NCBI GenBank assembly: GCA_947492955.1
Contig: CANLOV010000007.1
Location: forward strand, 62,001 to 126,000
Length of the DNA stretch: 64,000 nt
From: an uncultured Cellulophaga sp.
GTDB taxonomy: Bacteria; Bacteroidota; Bacteroidia; Flavobacteriales; Flavobacteriaceae
Direction: 5' to 3'
Made by a program: the position numbers and the translations under genes. Each line of letters starts with the position of its first letter. Position 1 is the stretch's first letter. A model generated the notes under the pieces. That model searched no databases. It had not been told where the DNA came from and worked only from the letters and a program-made list of their open reading frames with translations. Below are positions 9,058 through 18,089 of this stretch, piece after piece.

Positions 9058-9705
9058 ATGAAAAATATAGGGTTGTTTATTCTTATAACTTGCTTGTACT
9101 TTTCGTGTAAGCCAAAAGATTCTACTGTTGCTACAACCAATAAGAAGGAAGTAGCCCAACTCCCCTATTTTAATGCTGCAGATTTTACTCCCGAATGGGA
9201 AAAAGGAAACCATAAAATTCCTGATTTTTCTTTTATAAACCAAAATGGAGATACTATTAATAATAATACCTATAAAGGTAAAATATACGTCGCTAATTTT
9301 TTCTTTACTGTTTGCCCTAGTATTTGTCCTAAACTCACAAAAAACATGCATGGTTTACAAGAAACTTATGCTAAAGATTCAGAAATAATGTTATTATCAC
9401 ACTCCGTAATGCCGTGGCAAGATTCTGTACAAGTATTAGCCCAATATGCTGCCAATAATAATGTTGTAAGCTCTAAATGGAATCTAGTAACAGGAAATAA
9501 AGATAGTATTTACCATATTGCACGTACTGGTTATTTTGCCGATGAAGATTTTTATAAAACACAAAGCAAAAGTGATTTTATACATACCGAAAACTTTATT
9601 TTAGTTGATAAAGAAGGACATATACGAGGTGTTTACAACGGAACTATAGACATTGATATACAACGTTTAGAAAGACATATTAAAATATTAAAAACAGAGG
9701 TTTAA
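9058..9705 (+). CDS. SCO1/SenC family copper-binding lipoprotein
   Basis: The 215-residue lipoprotein (S-C-K-P-K-D, Cys about 17) has a thioredoxin-like SCO1/SenC domain. The copper-binding T-V-C-P-S-I-C-P (CxxxC) lies near residues 84-91, and the conserved histidine is in D-F-I-H-T-E-N-F near 180. SCO proteins deliver copper to the CuA site of cytochrome oxidase or act as thiol reductases. The gene is 8 nt after the YwqK-like gene and 17 nt before the sulfatase gene. Confidence 0.9.
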   Translation: MKNIGLFILITCLYFSCKPKDSTVATTNKKEVAQLPYFNAADFTPEWEKGNHKIPDFSFINQNGDTINNNTYKGKIYVANFFFTVCPSICPKLTKNMHGLQETYAKDSEIMLLSHSVMPWQDSVQVLAQYAANNNVVSSKWNLVTGNKDSIYHIARTGYFADEDFYKTQSKSDFIHTENFILVDKEGHIRGVYNGTIDIDIQRLERHIKILKTEV

Positions 9706-9722
9706 CCCAAATTCTTATTGTT

Positions 9723-11042
9723 ATGAAACATTTATATACCTACATTTTTTGTTGCTTACTACTTTTAGCATGTAGTACCGATAAAGATAACAGCATAATT
9801 AATGAAGAAGAAGCTACTGAAACAAGTTCACCAAATATAATGCTTATTATAGCAGATGATATGGGTTTAGATGCTACTCCAAGATATACTATTGGTGATA
9901 CAAAACCTAATATGCCTAATCTGCAAAATTTAATAAATACAGGCATACGTTTTAATAATGTTTGGGCTTATCCTACATGTACACCTACGCGTGCAAGTAT
10001 ACTTACAGGAAAATATGGATATAGAACAGGAGTAACTTCAGTTGGCGATAATCTTTCTACTACTGAAACTTCTATTCAGCAATTTTTAGATACTAATACA
10101 TCAGAAGCATACAACCATGCCGTTATAGGTAAATGGCATCTTTCTAATAGTAGCACTCATCCAATAGACATGGGCATTAATTATTATTCAGGAAGTATCT
10201 CTGGTACCGTACAATCTTATTGGGATTGGAATTTGGTAGAAGATAACATATCAAATACATCTACAACATATACTACTACCAAATTTACAGATTTAGCTAT
10301 TGACTGGGTAGGAAAACAAACGAAGCCATGGTTTTTGTGGTTAGCCTATAATGCACCACATACTCCTTTTCATTTACCAGATACTAATTTACACTCACAA
10401 GGAGCACTCCCAAATGACCAAGCAAGTATAGATGCAAACCCACTACCCTATTATATGGCAATGCTAGAAGCAATGGATACTGAATTTGGAAGGTTACTGA
10501 GTAGTATGAGTGATGAGGAGAAAGACAATACAATTTTCATATTTTTAGGAGACAATGGGTCTCCCAACCAAGTAGCGCAAGGTTATAATAGCCGTAGAGT
10601 AAAAGGAAGTATTTACCAAGGTGGTATTAATGTGCCTATGATTATAGCAGGTAAAGGAGTTTCTAGAATTAATGAAACAGAAAATGCATTAATTAATTCT
10701 ACCGATTTATTTGCTACTATTGCAGATATTGCAAATACTGGTACTACTGAAATTAATGATAGTAAAAGTTTTAAAGGCTTACTTACAGATAGTAATGCCA
10801 ACAAAAGATCTTATGTATATGCCGAAATAAACAATATAGATACAGGTGAAGCCGATTATGCTATTAGAAACGAAACTCATAAATACATTAAATTTAAAGA
10901 CGGATCTGAAGCTTTATTTAATTTAACAGAGAACTCATTAGAAAATCCAAACCTACTAAATGCAAATCAATTGCCATTGAGTAATACCAATAGTGCTATA
11001 AAAGATGAGCTAGTTACTCAACTTTCTAAAATTACTCCGTAA
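9723..11042 (+). CDS. Sulfatase-family lipoprotein
   Basis: The 439-residue lipoprotein (L-L-A-C-S-T-D, Cys about 17) has a type I sulfatase fold. It starts with N-I-M-L-I-I-A-D-D-M-G (metal aspartates) and has the C-T-P-T-R-A-S-I-L-T-G-K signature near residue 94. The cysteine there would be converted to formylglycine, which requires a maturase not encoded in this window. H-T-P-F-H, F-L-G-D-N-G-S and K-G-S-I-Y-Q-G-G-I-N-V-P complete the active-site blocks. The substrate is unknown; the isolated location argues against a dedicated polysaccharide locus. It is the last gene of the operon and converges on the DEAD-box gene. Confidence 0.9.
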   Translation: MKHLYTYIFCCLLLLACSTDKDNSIINEEEATETSSPNIMLIIADDMGLDATPRYTIGDTKPNMPNLQNLINTGIRFNNVWAYPTCTPTRASILTGKYGYRTGVTSVGDNLSTTETSIQQFLDTNTSEAYNHAVIGKWHLSNSSTHPIDMGINYYSGSISGTVQSYWDWNLVEDNISNTSTTYTTTKFTDLAIDWVGKQTKPWFLWLAYNAPHTPFHLPDTNLHSQGALPNDQASIDANPLPYYMAMLEAMDTEFGRLLSSMSDEEKDNTIFIFLGDNGSPNQVAQGYNSRRVKGSIYQGGINVPMIIAGKGVSRINETENALINSTDLFATIADIANTGTTEINDSKSFKGLLTDSNANKRSYVYAEINNIDTGEADYAIRNETHKYIKFKDGSEALFNLTENSLENPNLLNANQLPLSNTNSAIKDELVTQLSKITP

Positions 11043-11047
11043 AATGC

Positions 11048-11665
11048 TTATTTAGATATTTTTACGGTCTGCGCATTATACATAAAAGTGTCTTTTAAAC
11101 GCTCTAATCTTTGATGCAATTCTGAAGCAAAAATTACATACTGACATTTATTAATACTTTCTGGTAGTCTAACAACACTAGAATAATCGCTACTGTTAGC
11201 TAAAAATTCAGCATCTTCTATAATAAACAATTTTACTTCGCCTAAGTTAATTCCGTTAAGATGAAATAATTTACCTAATCTTTTTGGCGTAGCTATAACA
11301 ATATCTACTCCTGCATATATTTCGTCTTTTTGGATATCTATATTATGTTCTTCATATGCACTGTATACTCGTAAATCCATACGGTAAACAAAATCTTTTA
11401 TTAAATGCTCTAATTCTAAAGCGGCTTGCTTATCTTTTACTATAATAATAGCTCTTGGAGCATCCTCGAAAGCAGCACTATTTAATTTCTGAATTACACT
11501 TATAATCATAGAAATAGTTTTACCACTACCCTTTGGTGCTATTCCATACACATTAGCTCCTCCTTTTATTTTAGAAATTATTTCTTTTTGAAAAGGGAAT
11601 GGGTTTTCTAAGCCTACTCTGTCTATTGCTTCCAATAATGGTTCGTTTAATTTTTTAAAAGGCAT
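11048..11665 (-). CDS. Single-domain DEAD/DEAH-box-like protein
   Basis: The 205-residue protein matches only the first RecA domain of DEAD-box helicases. It has P-F-P-F-Q-K-E-I-I (Q motif), A-P-K-G-S-G-K-T (motif I) and T-P-K-R-L (Ib). The DEAD box is replaced by I-I-E-D-A-E-F, and the SAT motif appears degraded to F-A-S-E-L. The second RecA domain is missing and the gene ends cleanly in a terminal stop, with no remnant downstream. Short proteins of this type recur in Flavobacteriia, so it is probably a functional single-domain relative rather than a fresh truncation. Helicase activity is doubtful. Confidence 0.75.
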   Translation of the reverse strand: MPFKKLNEPLLEAIDRVGLENPFPFQKEIISKIKGGANVYGIAPKGSGKTISMIISVIQKLNSAAFEDAPRAIIIVKDKQAALELEHLIKDFVYRMDLRVYSAYEEHNIDIQKDEIYAGVDIVIATPKRLGKLFHLNGINLGEVKLFIIEDAEFLANSSDYSSVVRLPESINKCQYVIFASELHQRLERLKDTFMYNAQTVKISK

Positions 11666-11809
11666 ATTCTATCTTATGTTATGGGGCTAATATAGAGAGT
11701 TTAATTAAATAAAATAAATCCTATATCAAAATACATGTATCTCACAACAACTATTTCTTAACTCACAACAATAGTTTAATTTAAAGCTATAAGTCGCATA
11801 TATTTACAG

Positions 11810-11899
11810 TGTAATTAAAAAGATAGTTAGTTAAAAATTTTTCATTTTCATATAGTGTTCTCAAAAAGAGTTTTGTTTTAGTTAGGCAAAGCTCTTTTT
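11810..11899 (+). ncRNA. Putative small RNA, array copy 1
   Basis: The TATATTTA box is at 11799-11806. The leader contains GATAGTTAGTTA, then the invariant block starting TTTTCATTTTC, then the hairpin AAAGAGTTTTG / CAAAGCTCTTT (one G-T pair) and a T-run ending about 11899. An extra CTCACAACAA lies at 11741-11750, outside the unit. The start is inferred from the -7 box. Confidence 0.5.
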
Positions 11900-12036
11900 A
11901 TTTTATTAATACTCCAAATAAAAGAACAATTCAGCCTTCAAAAATTCAAATATCAAGTTTCAATCGTTTTACAACAACAACTCGTTAACTCACAACAATA
12001 GTTTAATTTAAACCCATAAGTCGTATATATTTACAG

Positions 12037-12124
12037 TGTAATTAAAAAAGATAGTTAGTTAATTTTCATTTTCATATAGTGTTCTCAAAAAGAGTTTTGT
12101 TTTAGTTAGGCAAAGCTCTTTTTT
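12037..12124 (+). ncRNA. Putative small RNA, array copy 2
   Basis: The TATATTTA box is at 12026-12033. The architecture matches copy 1, with the leader shortened by a few nucleotides between GATAGTTAGTTA and the invariant block. The terminator hairpin ends about 12124. Confidence 0.5.
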
Positions 12125-12262
12125 ATTGTATAAACACTCCAAATAAGAGAACAATTCAGTCTTCACAAAATTCAAATATCAAGTTTCAATCGTTTTACAA
12201 CAACAACTCGTTAACTCACAACAATAGTTTAATTTAAAGCTATAAGTCGTATATATTTACAG

Positions 12263-12349
12263 TGTAATTAAAAAGATAGTTAGTTAATTTTCATTTTCAT
12301 ATAGTGTTCTTAAAAAGAGTTTTGTTTTAGTTAGGCAAAGCTCTTTTTT
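12263..12349 (+). ncRNA. Putative small RNA, array copy 3
   Basis: The TATATTTA box is at 12252-12259. The block before the hairpin reads TTCTTAAAA rather than TTCTCAAAA, a change outside the stem. The T-run ends about 12349. Confidence 0.5.
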
Positions 12350-12487
12350 ATTTTATAAATACTCCAAATAAGAGAACCATTCTGTCTTCAAAAAATTCAA
12401 ATATCAAGTTTCAATCGTTTTACAACAACAACTCTTCAACTCACAACAATAGTTTAATTTAAAGCTATAAGTCGTATATATTTACAC

Positions 12488-12576
12488 TATAATTAAAAAA
12501 GATAGTTAGTTAATTTTCATTTTCATATAGTGTTCTTAAAAAGAGTTTTGTTTTAGTTAGGCAAAGCTCTTTTTTT
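12488..12576 (+). ncRNA. Putative small RNA, array copy 4
   Basis: The TATATTTA box is at 12477-12484. The predicted 5' end reads CACTATAATT where other copies read CAGTGTAATT. The hairpin is the same as in copy 3, and the T-run ends about 12576. Confidence 0.5.
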
Positions 12577-12716
12577 ATTTTATAAATACTTGTTCAAATA
12601 TGTATTTAAAAGCTTAAGAAAATATTCAAATAACAAAAATCGTATGTTACACCACAATGAATCATTAGTTCACAACAATAATTTATTCAAAAGCCAAAAC
12701 ACGCTTATATTTACAG

Positions 12717-12798
12717 TGTAATTAAAACGAAATAAAAATTTTCATTTTCATATAGTGTTCTCAGGAAAGAGTCTTATCATTTATGGTGAGACTCTTTT
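12717..12798 (+). ncRNA. Putative small RNA, divergent array copy 5
   Basis: The TATATTTA box is at 12706-12713. This copy lacks GATAGTTAGTTA in the leader and the matching TAGTTAG of the hairpin loop, yet keeps the 23 nt block unchanged. Its stem is AAAGAGTCT / AGACTCTTT against AAAGAGTTT / AAACTCTTT in the 7.6 kb copy. The T-to-C and A-to-G changes compensate each other and support a real stem. Confidence 0.5.
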
Positions 12799-12945
12799 CA
12801 ATTTCCCCCTTACCTAACCTGTACTCTTCTTTCGGAATTTAGAATCCATATAAATAGAAGGCATTCTGTTATTTATATCTCAAAATTGATGTTGAACATC
12901 GTAATTTAGAACACTACTTATATGTTAAAAGTCCCTTATATTTTT

Positions 12946-13001
12946 TAAATTTGCGAGCCTTTAGAAGTTTGGTATTATAAAAAATGCCATAATCGTCTTC
13001 T
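12946..13001 (+). promoter_or_regulatory. leuC promoter and leader hairpin
   Basis: TAAATTTG at 12946-12953 is an exact TAnnTTTG -7 box, about 84 bp before the leuC ATG. The leader then carries a nested hairpin: AGAAG (12963-12967) pairs with CTTCT (12997-13001), and GGTATT with AATGCC (12971-12976 / 12983-12988). No leucine-rich leader peptide was found, so classical attenuation is not supported. Confidence 0.45.
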
Positions 13002-13036
13002 TAATTAGGATTATTATAAAAGTTTATCATAAAAAA

Positions 13037-14446
13037 ATGAGTAAGACATTATTTGACAAAGTATGGGATTCACATGTGGTAAAACATGTTGAAGATGGAC
13101 CAGACGTATTGTTCATAGACCGCCATATGGTACATGAAGTAACAAGCCCTGTTGCCTTTTTAGGAATAGAGAATAGAGGTATAGACGTTTTATATCCTTC
13201 AAAAACATTTGCTACTGCAGATCACAACACACCAACTATTAACCAACATTTACCTGTTGCAGACCCACTTTCTGCTAATCAGTTAAAAGCATTAGAAGAA
13301 AATGCAGCAAAACATGGAATTAGCCATTGGGGACTAGGTCATGAAAAAAATGGTATTGTACACGTTGTAGGACCAGAGTATGGTATTACACAACCAGGTG
13401 CAACTATCGTTTGTGGAGATTCTCATACATCTACTCACGGTGCTTTTGGGGCTATTGCCTTTGGTATTGGAACCTCAGAAGTAGAGATGGTATTGGCTAC
13501 ACAATGTATTATGCAGCCAAAACCTAAAAAAATGCGTATTAATGTAAAAGGTGAATTAAGCTTTGGGGTTACGCCTAAAGATGTTGCCTTATATATAATT
13601 TCAAAATTAACAACATCGGGAGCTACAGGATACTTTGTAGAATATGCTGGTGATGTTTTTGAAAATATGACTATGGAAGGTCGTATGACTGTTTGTAACC
13701 TTAGTATTGAAATGGGTGCCCGTGGAGGAATGATTGCTCCAGACGAAAAAACATTTGAATATGTTAAAGGTAGAGAGTTTACACCAACAGGAGCTGCTTG
13801 GGATAAAGCAATGGCTTACTGGAAAACATTAAAAACAGATGATGATGCTGTTTTTGATAAAGAGTTAACTTTTGATGCTGCTGATATAGAGCCAATGATT
13901 ACTTACGGAACCAATCCTGGAATGGGAATGGGAATTTCTAAAAGTATTCCTAATGCCGAAGATTTAGAAGGTGGTGTAGCTACTTATAAAAAGTCTTTAG
14001 GGTATATGGACTTTAGCGAAGGAGATGATATGATTGGTAAACCAATTGATTTTGTTTTTATTGGAAGTTGTACTAATGGTCGTATAGAAGACTTTAGAGC
14101 TTTTGCCTCTATTATTAAAGGTCGTAAAAAAGCAGACCATGTAACGGCATGGTTAGTACCTGGTTCTCATAAAGTAGAAGCAGCTATTAAAGAAGAAGGT
14201 ATTTTAGATATTATACACGAAGCTGGTTTTGAGTTACGTGAGCCTGGATGTTCTGCTTGTTTAGCTATGAATGATGATAAAGTACCAGCTGGTAAATTAG
14301 CTGTAAGTACAAGTAACCGTAACTTCGAAGGCCGTCAGGGTCCTGGATCTAGAACATTATTAGCTTCTCCGTTAGTTGCAGCAGCAGCAGCAGTAACAGG
14401 AAAAGTAACAGATCCACGTGAGTTAATGGAAAACGCTAATGCATAA
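13037..14446 (+). CDS. leuC: 3-isopropylmalate dehydratase large subunit
   Basis: The 469-residue aconitase-family protein catalyses the isomerisation of 2- to 3-isopropylmalate in leucine synthesis, together with LeuD. It has the 4Fe-4S cysteines in F-I-G-S-C-T-N-G-R (about 347) and [11 protein letters not shown] (407, 410). Substrate-domain blocks include [14 protein letters not shown]. The length is standard for bacterial LeuC. It is the first gene of leuC-leuD-leuA-like-leuB, directly downstream of the repeat array. Confidence 0.97.
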   Translation: MSKTLFDKVWDSHVVKHVEDGPDVLFIDRHMVHEVTSPVAFLGIENRGIDVLYPSKTFATADHNTPTINQHLPVADPLSANQLKALEENAAKHGISHWGLGHEKNGIVHVVGPEYGITQPGATIVCGDSHTSTHGAFGAIAFGIGTSEVEMVLATQCIMQPKPKKMRINVKGELSFGVTPKDVALYIISKLTTSGATGYFVEYAGDVFENMTMEGRMTVCNLSIEMGARGGMIAPDEKTFEYVKGREFTPTGAAWDKAMAYWKTLKTDDDAVFDKELTFDAADIEPMITYGTNPGMGMGISKSIPNAEDLEGGVATYKKSLGYMDFSEGDDMIGKPIDFVFIGSCTNGRIEDFRAFASIIKGRKKADHVTAWLVPGSHKVEAAIKEEGILDIIHEAGFELREPGCSACLAMNDDKVPAGKLAVSTSNRNFEGRQGPGSRTLLASPLVAAAAAVTGKVTDPRELMENANA

Positions 14447-14491
14447 TTTAGAATTCTAAAAGCAGAATTTTTTATTTAAAATTGAAGACAA

Positions 14492-15088
14492 ATGGCATAC
14501 GATAAATTTGAAATATTAAAAAGTACAGCTGTACCACTTCCAATAGAGAATGTAGATACAGACCAAATAATCCCTGCTCGTTTCTTAAAAGCAACAGAGC
14601 GTAAAGGTTTCGGAGATAATTTATTCCGCGACTGGAGATATAATAATGATGATACACCTAAAGCTGATTTTGTATTAAATGATGCTACCTATTCAGGAAA
14701 AATTCTTGTTGGTGGTAAAAACTTTGGTTCAGGATCATCTAGAGAGCACGCAGCATGGGCTGTATACGATTATGGTTTCCGTTGTGTAATTTCTAGTTTC
14801 TTTGCTGATATTTTTAAAGGTAACTGTTTAAACATTGGTGTTTTACCAGTACAGGTAAGCCCAGAATTTGCTGCTAAAGTATTTGCTGCAATTGAGGCGA
14901 ATCCAAATACTGAGATCGAAGTTAACTTACCAGAGCAAAAAGTAACTTTATTAGCTACTGGCGAAAGTGAGTCTTTTGATATCAATGGGTATAAGAAAGA
15001 AAATATGTTAAATGGTTTCGATGATATCGATTACCTTCAAAACATAAAAGGAGATATTACAGCTTTTGCTGAAGATTTACCATTATAA
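14492..15088 (+). CDS. leuD: 3-isopropylmalate dehydratase small subunit
   Basis: The 198-residue swivel-domain subunit pairs with LeuC. Signature blocks are N-V-D-T-D-Q-I-I-P-A-R-F-L, G-K-N-F-G-S-G-S-S-R-E-H-A-A-W-A and the later S-S-F-F-A-D-I-F-K-G-N-C. It begins 45 nt after leuC and is followed by a hairpin that may attenuate read-through into the next gene. Confidence 0.97.
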   Translation: MAYDKFEILKSTAVPLPIENVDTDQIIPARFLKATERKGFGDNLFRDWRYNNDDTPKADFVLNDATYSGKILVGGKNFGSGSSREHAAWAVYDYGFRCVISSFFADIFKGNCLNIGVLPVQVSPEFAAKVFAAIEANPNTEIEVNLPEQKVTLLATGESESFDINGYKKENMLNGFDDIDYLQNIKGDITAFAEDLPL

Positions 15089-15105
15089 TAACCAAAACTA
15101 TATAA

Positions 15106-15147
15106 CTACCAATAACTGCTTTAATTAGTTTGTTATTGGTAGCTTTT
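15106..15147 (+). terminator. Intra-operon hairpin after leuD
   Basis: CTACCAATAAC (15106-15116) pairs perfectly with GTTATTGGTAG (15132-15142) across a 15 nt loop, and CTTTTATAT follows. It looks like a partial terminator or a processing site between leuD and the synthase gene. Confidence 0.6.
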
Positions 15148-15175
15148 ATATATAAATAATACGTTAGTCACTAAA

Positions 15176-16693
15176 ATGAAAAAAAGAAAACTTGAAATAA
15201 TGGACACCACATTACGTGATGGTGAACAAACATCGGGAGTTTCATTTTCAGTATCAGAAAAACTAACATTAGCTAAACTATTATTAGAAGAATTAAAAGT
15301 AGACCGTATAGAAGTTGCCTCTGCAAGAGTTTCTGATGGTGAGCTAGAAGCGGTTAAACGCATTACTGAGTGGGCAAATGAAGAAGGCTTAATCAACAAA
15401 GTAGAAGTTCTTTCTTTTGTAGATAACGGCGTTTCTATTAAATGGATGCAAGAAGCAGGAGCAAAAGTGCAAAACTTACTTACTAAAGGCTCTTTAAACC
15501 ATTTAACACATCAACTTAAAAAAACACCAGAACAACATTTTGCAGATATTACAGCAATTGTTGCCTTAGCAGAAGAAAAAGGTATTACTACAAATGTTTA
15601 TTTAGAAGATTGGAGTAATGGTATGCGTAATTCACCAGAATATGTGTATCAATACCTAGATTTTATTGCTACACAACCCATTCAAAAAATATTATTACCT
15701 GACACATTAGGAGTTTTAACACATACCGAAACTTTTGAATATATTACTGCTATTGTAAAAAGATACCCTACCCTACATTTTGATTTTCATGGTCATAACG
15801 ATTATGATTTAAGTGTAGCCAATGTAATGGAATCTATAAAAGCAGGTTGCCATGGATTACATTTAACCGTAAATGGTATGGGAGAAAGAGCAGGTAATGC
15901 TCCTATGGCTAGTGTAGTTGCTGTAATTAACGATTTTTTACCTGAAATAGATATTGCTGTAAAAGAACAATCTCTTTACAAAGTAAGTAAATTAGTTTCT
16001 GCCTTTACTGGTTTTGGAATACCGGCAAACAAACCTATTGTAGGAGACAATGTTTTTACCCAAACTGCTGGTATACATGCAGATGGAGACAGTAAAAAAA
16101 ATCTTTACTTTAATGATTTATTGCCAGAACGTTTCGGTAGAAAGCGTCAGTATGCACTAGGTAAAACTTCTGGAAAAGCTAATATTCAGAAAAATTTACA
16201 GGAATTAGGACTTACCTTAAATGACGATGAATTAAGAAAGGTAACCCAACGTATTATTGAATTAGGTGATAAAAAAGAAAAAGTTACTAAAGAAGATTTA
16301 CCATATATAATTTCTGATGTATTAGATAGTAGCTCTTACCAACAAAAGGTAATAGTAAAATCATACGTGCTTACACATTCTAAAGGCTTAAACCCATCAG
16401 CAACTATTTTAATAGAAATTGATGGAGAAACAGTTGAAGAAAATGCACAAGGTGATGGGCAGTTTGATGCTTTTATGAATGCAATTCGTAAAGTATACAA
16501 ATCAAAAAAAATTGCTTTACCAGATTTGGTAGATTATGTGGTTAGAATACCCCCTGGGAGTCATTCTGATGCACTTTGTGAAACATTTATAACATGGAAT
16601 AATAAGGAAAAGGACTTTACCACTAGAGGTTTAGATTCTGATCAAACCGTTGCTGCCATAAAAGCAACAGAGAAAATGCTTAATATCATATAA
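15176..16693 (+). CDS. 2-isopropylmalate/citramalate synthase-family protein
   Basis: The 505-residue HMGL-like acyl-CoA condensing enzyme has a C-terminal LeuA allosteric dimer domain (about 370-500). Catalytic blocks are M-D-T-T-L-R-D-G-E-Q-T-S-G-V-S-F near the start, the metal motif F-D-F-H-G-H-N-D-Y-D near 200-210, and H-L-T-V-N-G-M-G-E-R-A-G-N-A. Its position between leuD and leuB points to leucine synthesis. The sequence type also covers (R)-citramalate synthase, which makes isoleucine precursors from pyruvate and acetyl-CoA. I cannot decide the acceptor keto acid by eye. Confidence 0.85.
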   Translation: MKKRKLEIMDTTLRDGEQTSGVSFSVSEKLTLAKLLLEELKVDRIEVASARVSDGELEAVKRITEWANEEGLINKVEVLSFVDNGVSIKWMQEAGAKVQNLLTKGSLNHLTHQLKKTPEQHFADITAIVALAEEKGITTNVYLEDWSNGMRNSPEYVYQYLDFIATQPIQKILLPDTLGVLTHTETFEYITAIVKRYPTLHFDFHGHNDYDLSVANVMESIKAGCHGLHLTVNGMGERAGNAPMASVVAVINDFLPEIDIAVKEQSLYKVSKLVSAFTGFGIPANKPIVGDNVFTQTAGIHADGDSKKNLYFNDLLPERFGRKRQYALGKTSGKANIQKNLQELGLTLNDDELRKVTQRIIELGDKKEKVTKEDLPYIISDVLDSSSYQQKVIVKSYVLTHSKGLNPSATILIEIDGETVEENAQGDGQFDAFMNAIRKVYKSKKIALPDLVDYVVRIPPGSHSDALCETFITWNNKEKDFTTRGLDSDQTVAAIKATEKMLNII

Positions 16694-16866
16694 TGTTTAG
16701 ATGAATAATTTTAATTTATAGCATCTTAAAAACAAATATATTTTTAGAAAAAATTAAAGAAGAAAATCCTTTTTTGAGTATTAAATAAAAGAAGTCAGAA
16801 TTAAACTTAATACCCATTACTAAATAATAGAAATACTAATAGCGTACAGCGCAAAGTAAAAAACAA

Positions 16867-17922
16867 ATGAAATTAAATATTGCCCTTTTAGCCGGAGATG
16901 GTATTGGACCAGAAGTAATAGACCAAGCCGTAAAAGTATCTAACGCCATTGCAACAAAATTTAACCATGAAATTAACTGGACACCAGCTTTAACTGGTGC
17001 CGCAGCAATTGATGCTGTAGGAGAACCATATCCAGATGAAACACATGATATTTGTGTAGCTGCTGATGCTGTATTATTTGGAGCTATTGGTCACCCAAGG
17101 TTTGATAATGACCCATCTGCAAAAGTAAGACCAGAACAAGGTTTACTTAAAATGCGTCAGAAATTAGGTTTATTTGCTAATGTTAGACCTACATTTACAT
17201 TTCCTTCTTTAATAGATAAATCTCCATTAAAAAGAGAGCGTATAGAAGGTACAAACTTAGTTTTCTTAAGAGAACTTACTAGTGGTGTTTACTTTGGAGA
17301 AAGAGGTAGAAAAGATGGTGGTAACACTGCTTTTGATACTATGACCTATACTCGCGAAGAAATTCAAAGACTTGCTAAAAAAGGATTTGAATTAGCTATG
17401 ACACGTACAAAAAGATTATGCTGTGTAGATAAAGCTAATGTATTAGAATCTTCTAGATTATGGAGAGAAACAGTACAAGCAATGGAAAAAGATTATCCAG
17501 AAGTTAAAGTTTCTTACGAATTTGTAGATGCTGTTGCTATGCGTTTAGTACAATGGCCAAGTGATTATGATGTTTTAATTACAGAAAATCTTTTTGGAGA
17601 TATTTTAACAGATGAAGCTTCTGTTATCTCTGGATCAATGGGACTTATGCCATCTGCATCTGTAGGAAAAGATAATAAATTGTATGAGCCAATTCATGGT
17701 TCTTACCCACAAGCTGCTGGTAAAGATATTGCTAATCCATTAGCAACTGTATTATCTGCTGCTATGTTATTCGAAGATTTTGGATTAACAGCTGAGGCAG
17801 AAGCTATAAGAAATGTGGTAAACAAATCTTTAGCAGATGGTGTTGTAACCGAAGATTTAGCAGATGGAGCTAAAGCTTATAAAACGAGTGAAGTTGGAGA
17901 TTGGTTAGCAAAAAACATCTAA
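16867..17922 (+). CDS. leuB: 3-isopropylmalate dehydrogenase
   Basis: The 351-residue NAD-dependent decarboxylating dehydrogenase performs the third leucine step. It shows L-L-A-G-D-G-I-G-P-E-V at the N-terminus, the substrate arginines around P-E-Q-G-L-L-K-M-R, the signature T-E-N-L-F-G-D-I-L-T-D-E-A-S, and the nucleotide-site P-I-H-G-S-Y-P-Q-A-A-G. It is the last leu gene, with a perfect terminator 23 nt downstream. The final 26 bp are duplicated at 19712-19737. Confidence 0.97.
   Translation: MKLNIALLAGDGIGPEVIDQAVKVSNAIATKFNHEINWTPALTGAAAIDAVGEPYPDETHDICVAADAVLFGAIGHPRFDNDPSAKVRPEQGLLKMRQKLGLFANVRPTFTFPSLIDKSPLKRERIEGTNLVFLRELTSGVYFGERGRKDGGNTAFDTMTYTREEIQRLAKKGFELAMTRTKRLCCVDKANVLESSRLWRETVQAMEKDYPEVKVSYEFVDAVAMRLVQWPSDYDVLITENLFGDILTDEASVISGSMGLMPSASVGKDNKLYEPIHGSYPQAAGKDIANPLATVLSAAMLFEDFGLTAEAEAIRNVVNKSLADGVVTEDLADGAKAYKTSEVGDWLAKNI
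17897..17922 (+). repeat. Direct repeat, leuB 3' end copy 1
   Basis: These are the last 26 bp of leuB, including its stop codon. They recur identically at 19712-19737 in the same orientation. Confidence 0.9.
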
Positions 17923-17945
17923 CAGTAATCTTTATTAAAATAAAG

Positions 17946-17980
17946 AAAGCCTCAACTAGTAAACTAGTTGAGGCTTTTAA
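17946..17980 (+). terminator. leuB terminator
   Basis: AAAGCCTCAACTAGT (17946-17960) and ACTAGTTGAGGCTTT (17963-17977) form a perfect 15 bp stem with a 2 nt spacer, and a short T-run follows. Confidence 0.9.
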
Positions 17981-18089
17981 ATTAAAAAACTAATCAAACA
18001 AGAATTTTCTTTAACTTATACATTAATTTGTAATAAATAAACTACATATTCGTTTCTAAAATATCCAAATAAAAATACCGAAACATATT

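Larger units (their letters stand above)
11741..12798 (+). repeat. Five-unit tandem array of ~226 bp promoter-sRNA-terminator repeats
   Basis: The gene-free stretch 11666-13036 holds five units. Their TATATTTA boxes are at 11799, 12026, 12252, 12477 and 12706, giving a period of 225-229 bp. Each unit has TCACAACAATA, the TATATTTA box, a ~45 nt leader, an invariant 23 nt block, and a GC-poor hairpin with a T-run. The ~85 bp linkers between units are also conserved in the inner copies, so the array grew by tandem duplication. No open reading frame is shared by the units. Confidence 0.85.

Noticed and set aside
11048-11665. Pseudogene of a full DEAD-box helicase
   Set aside because: No remnant of the second domain lies downstream, and proteins of this length recur in Flavobacteriia.
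11741-12798. CRISPR array
   Set aside because: The repeat unit is ~226 bp with promoter and terminator features, not 25-40 bp repeats with unique spacers, and no cas genes are present.
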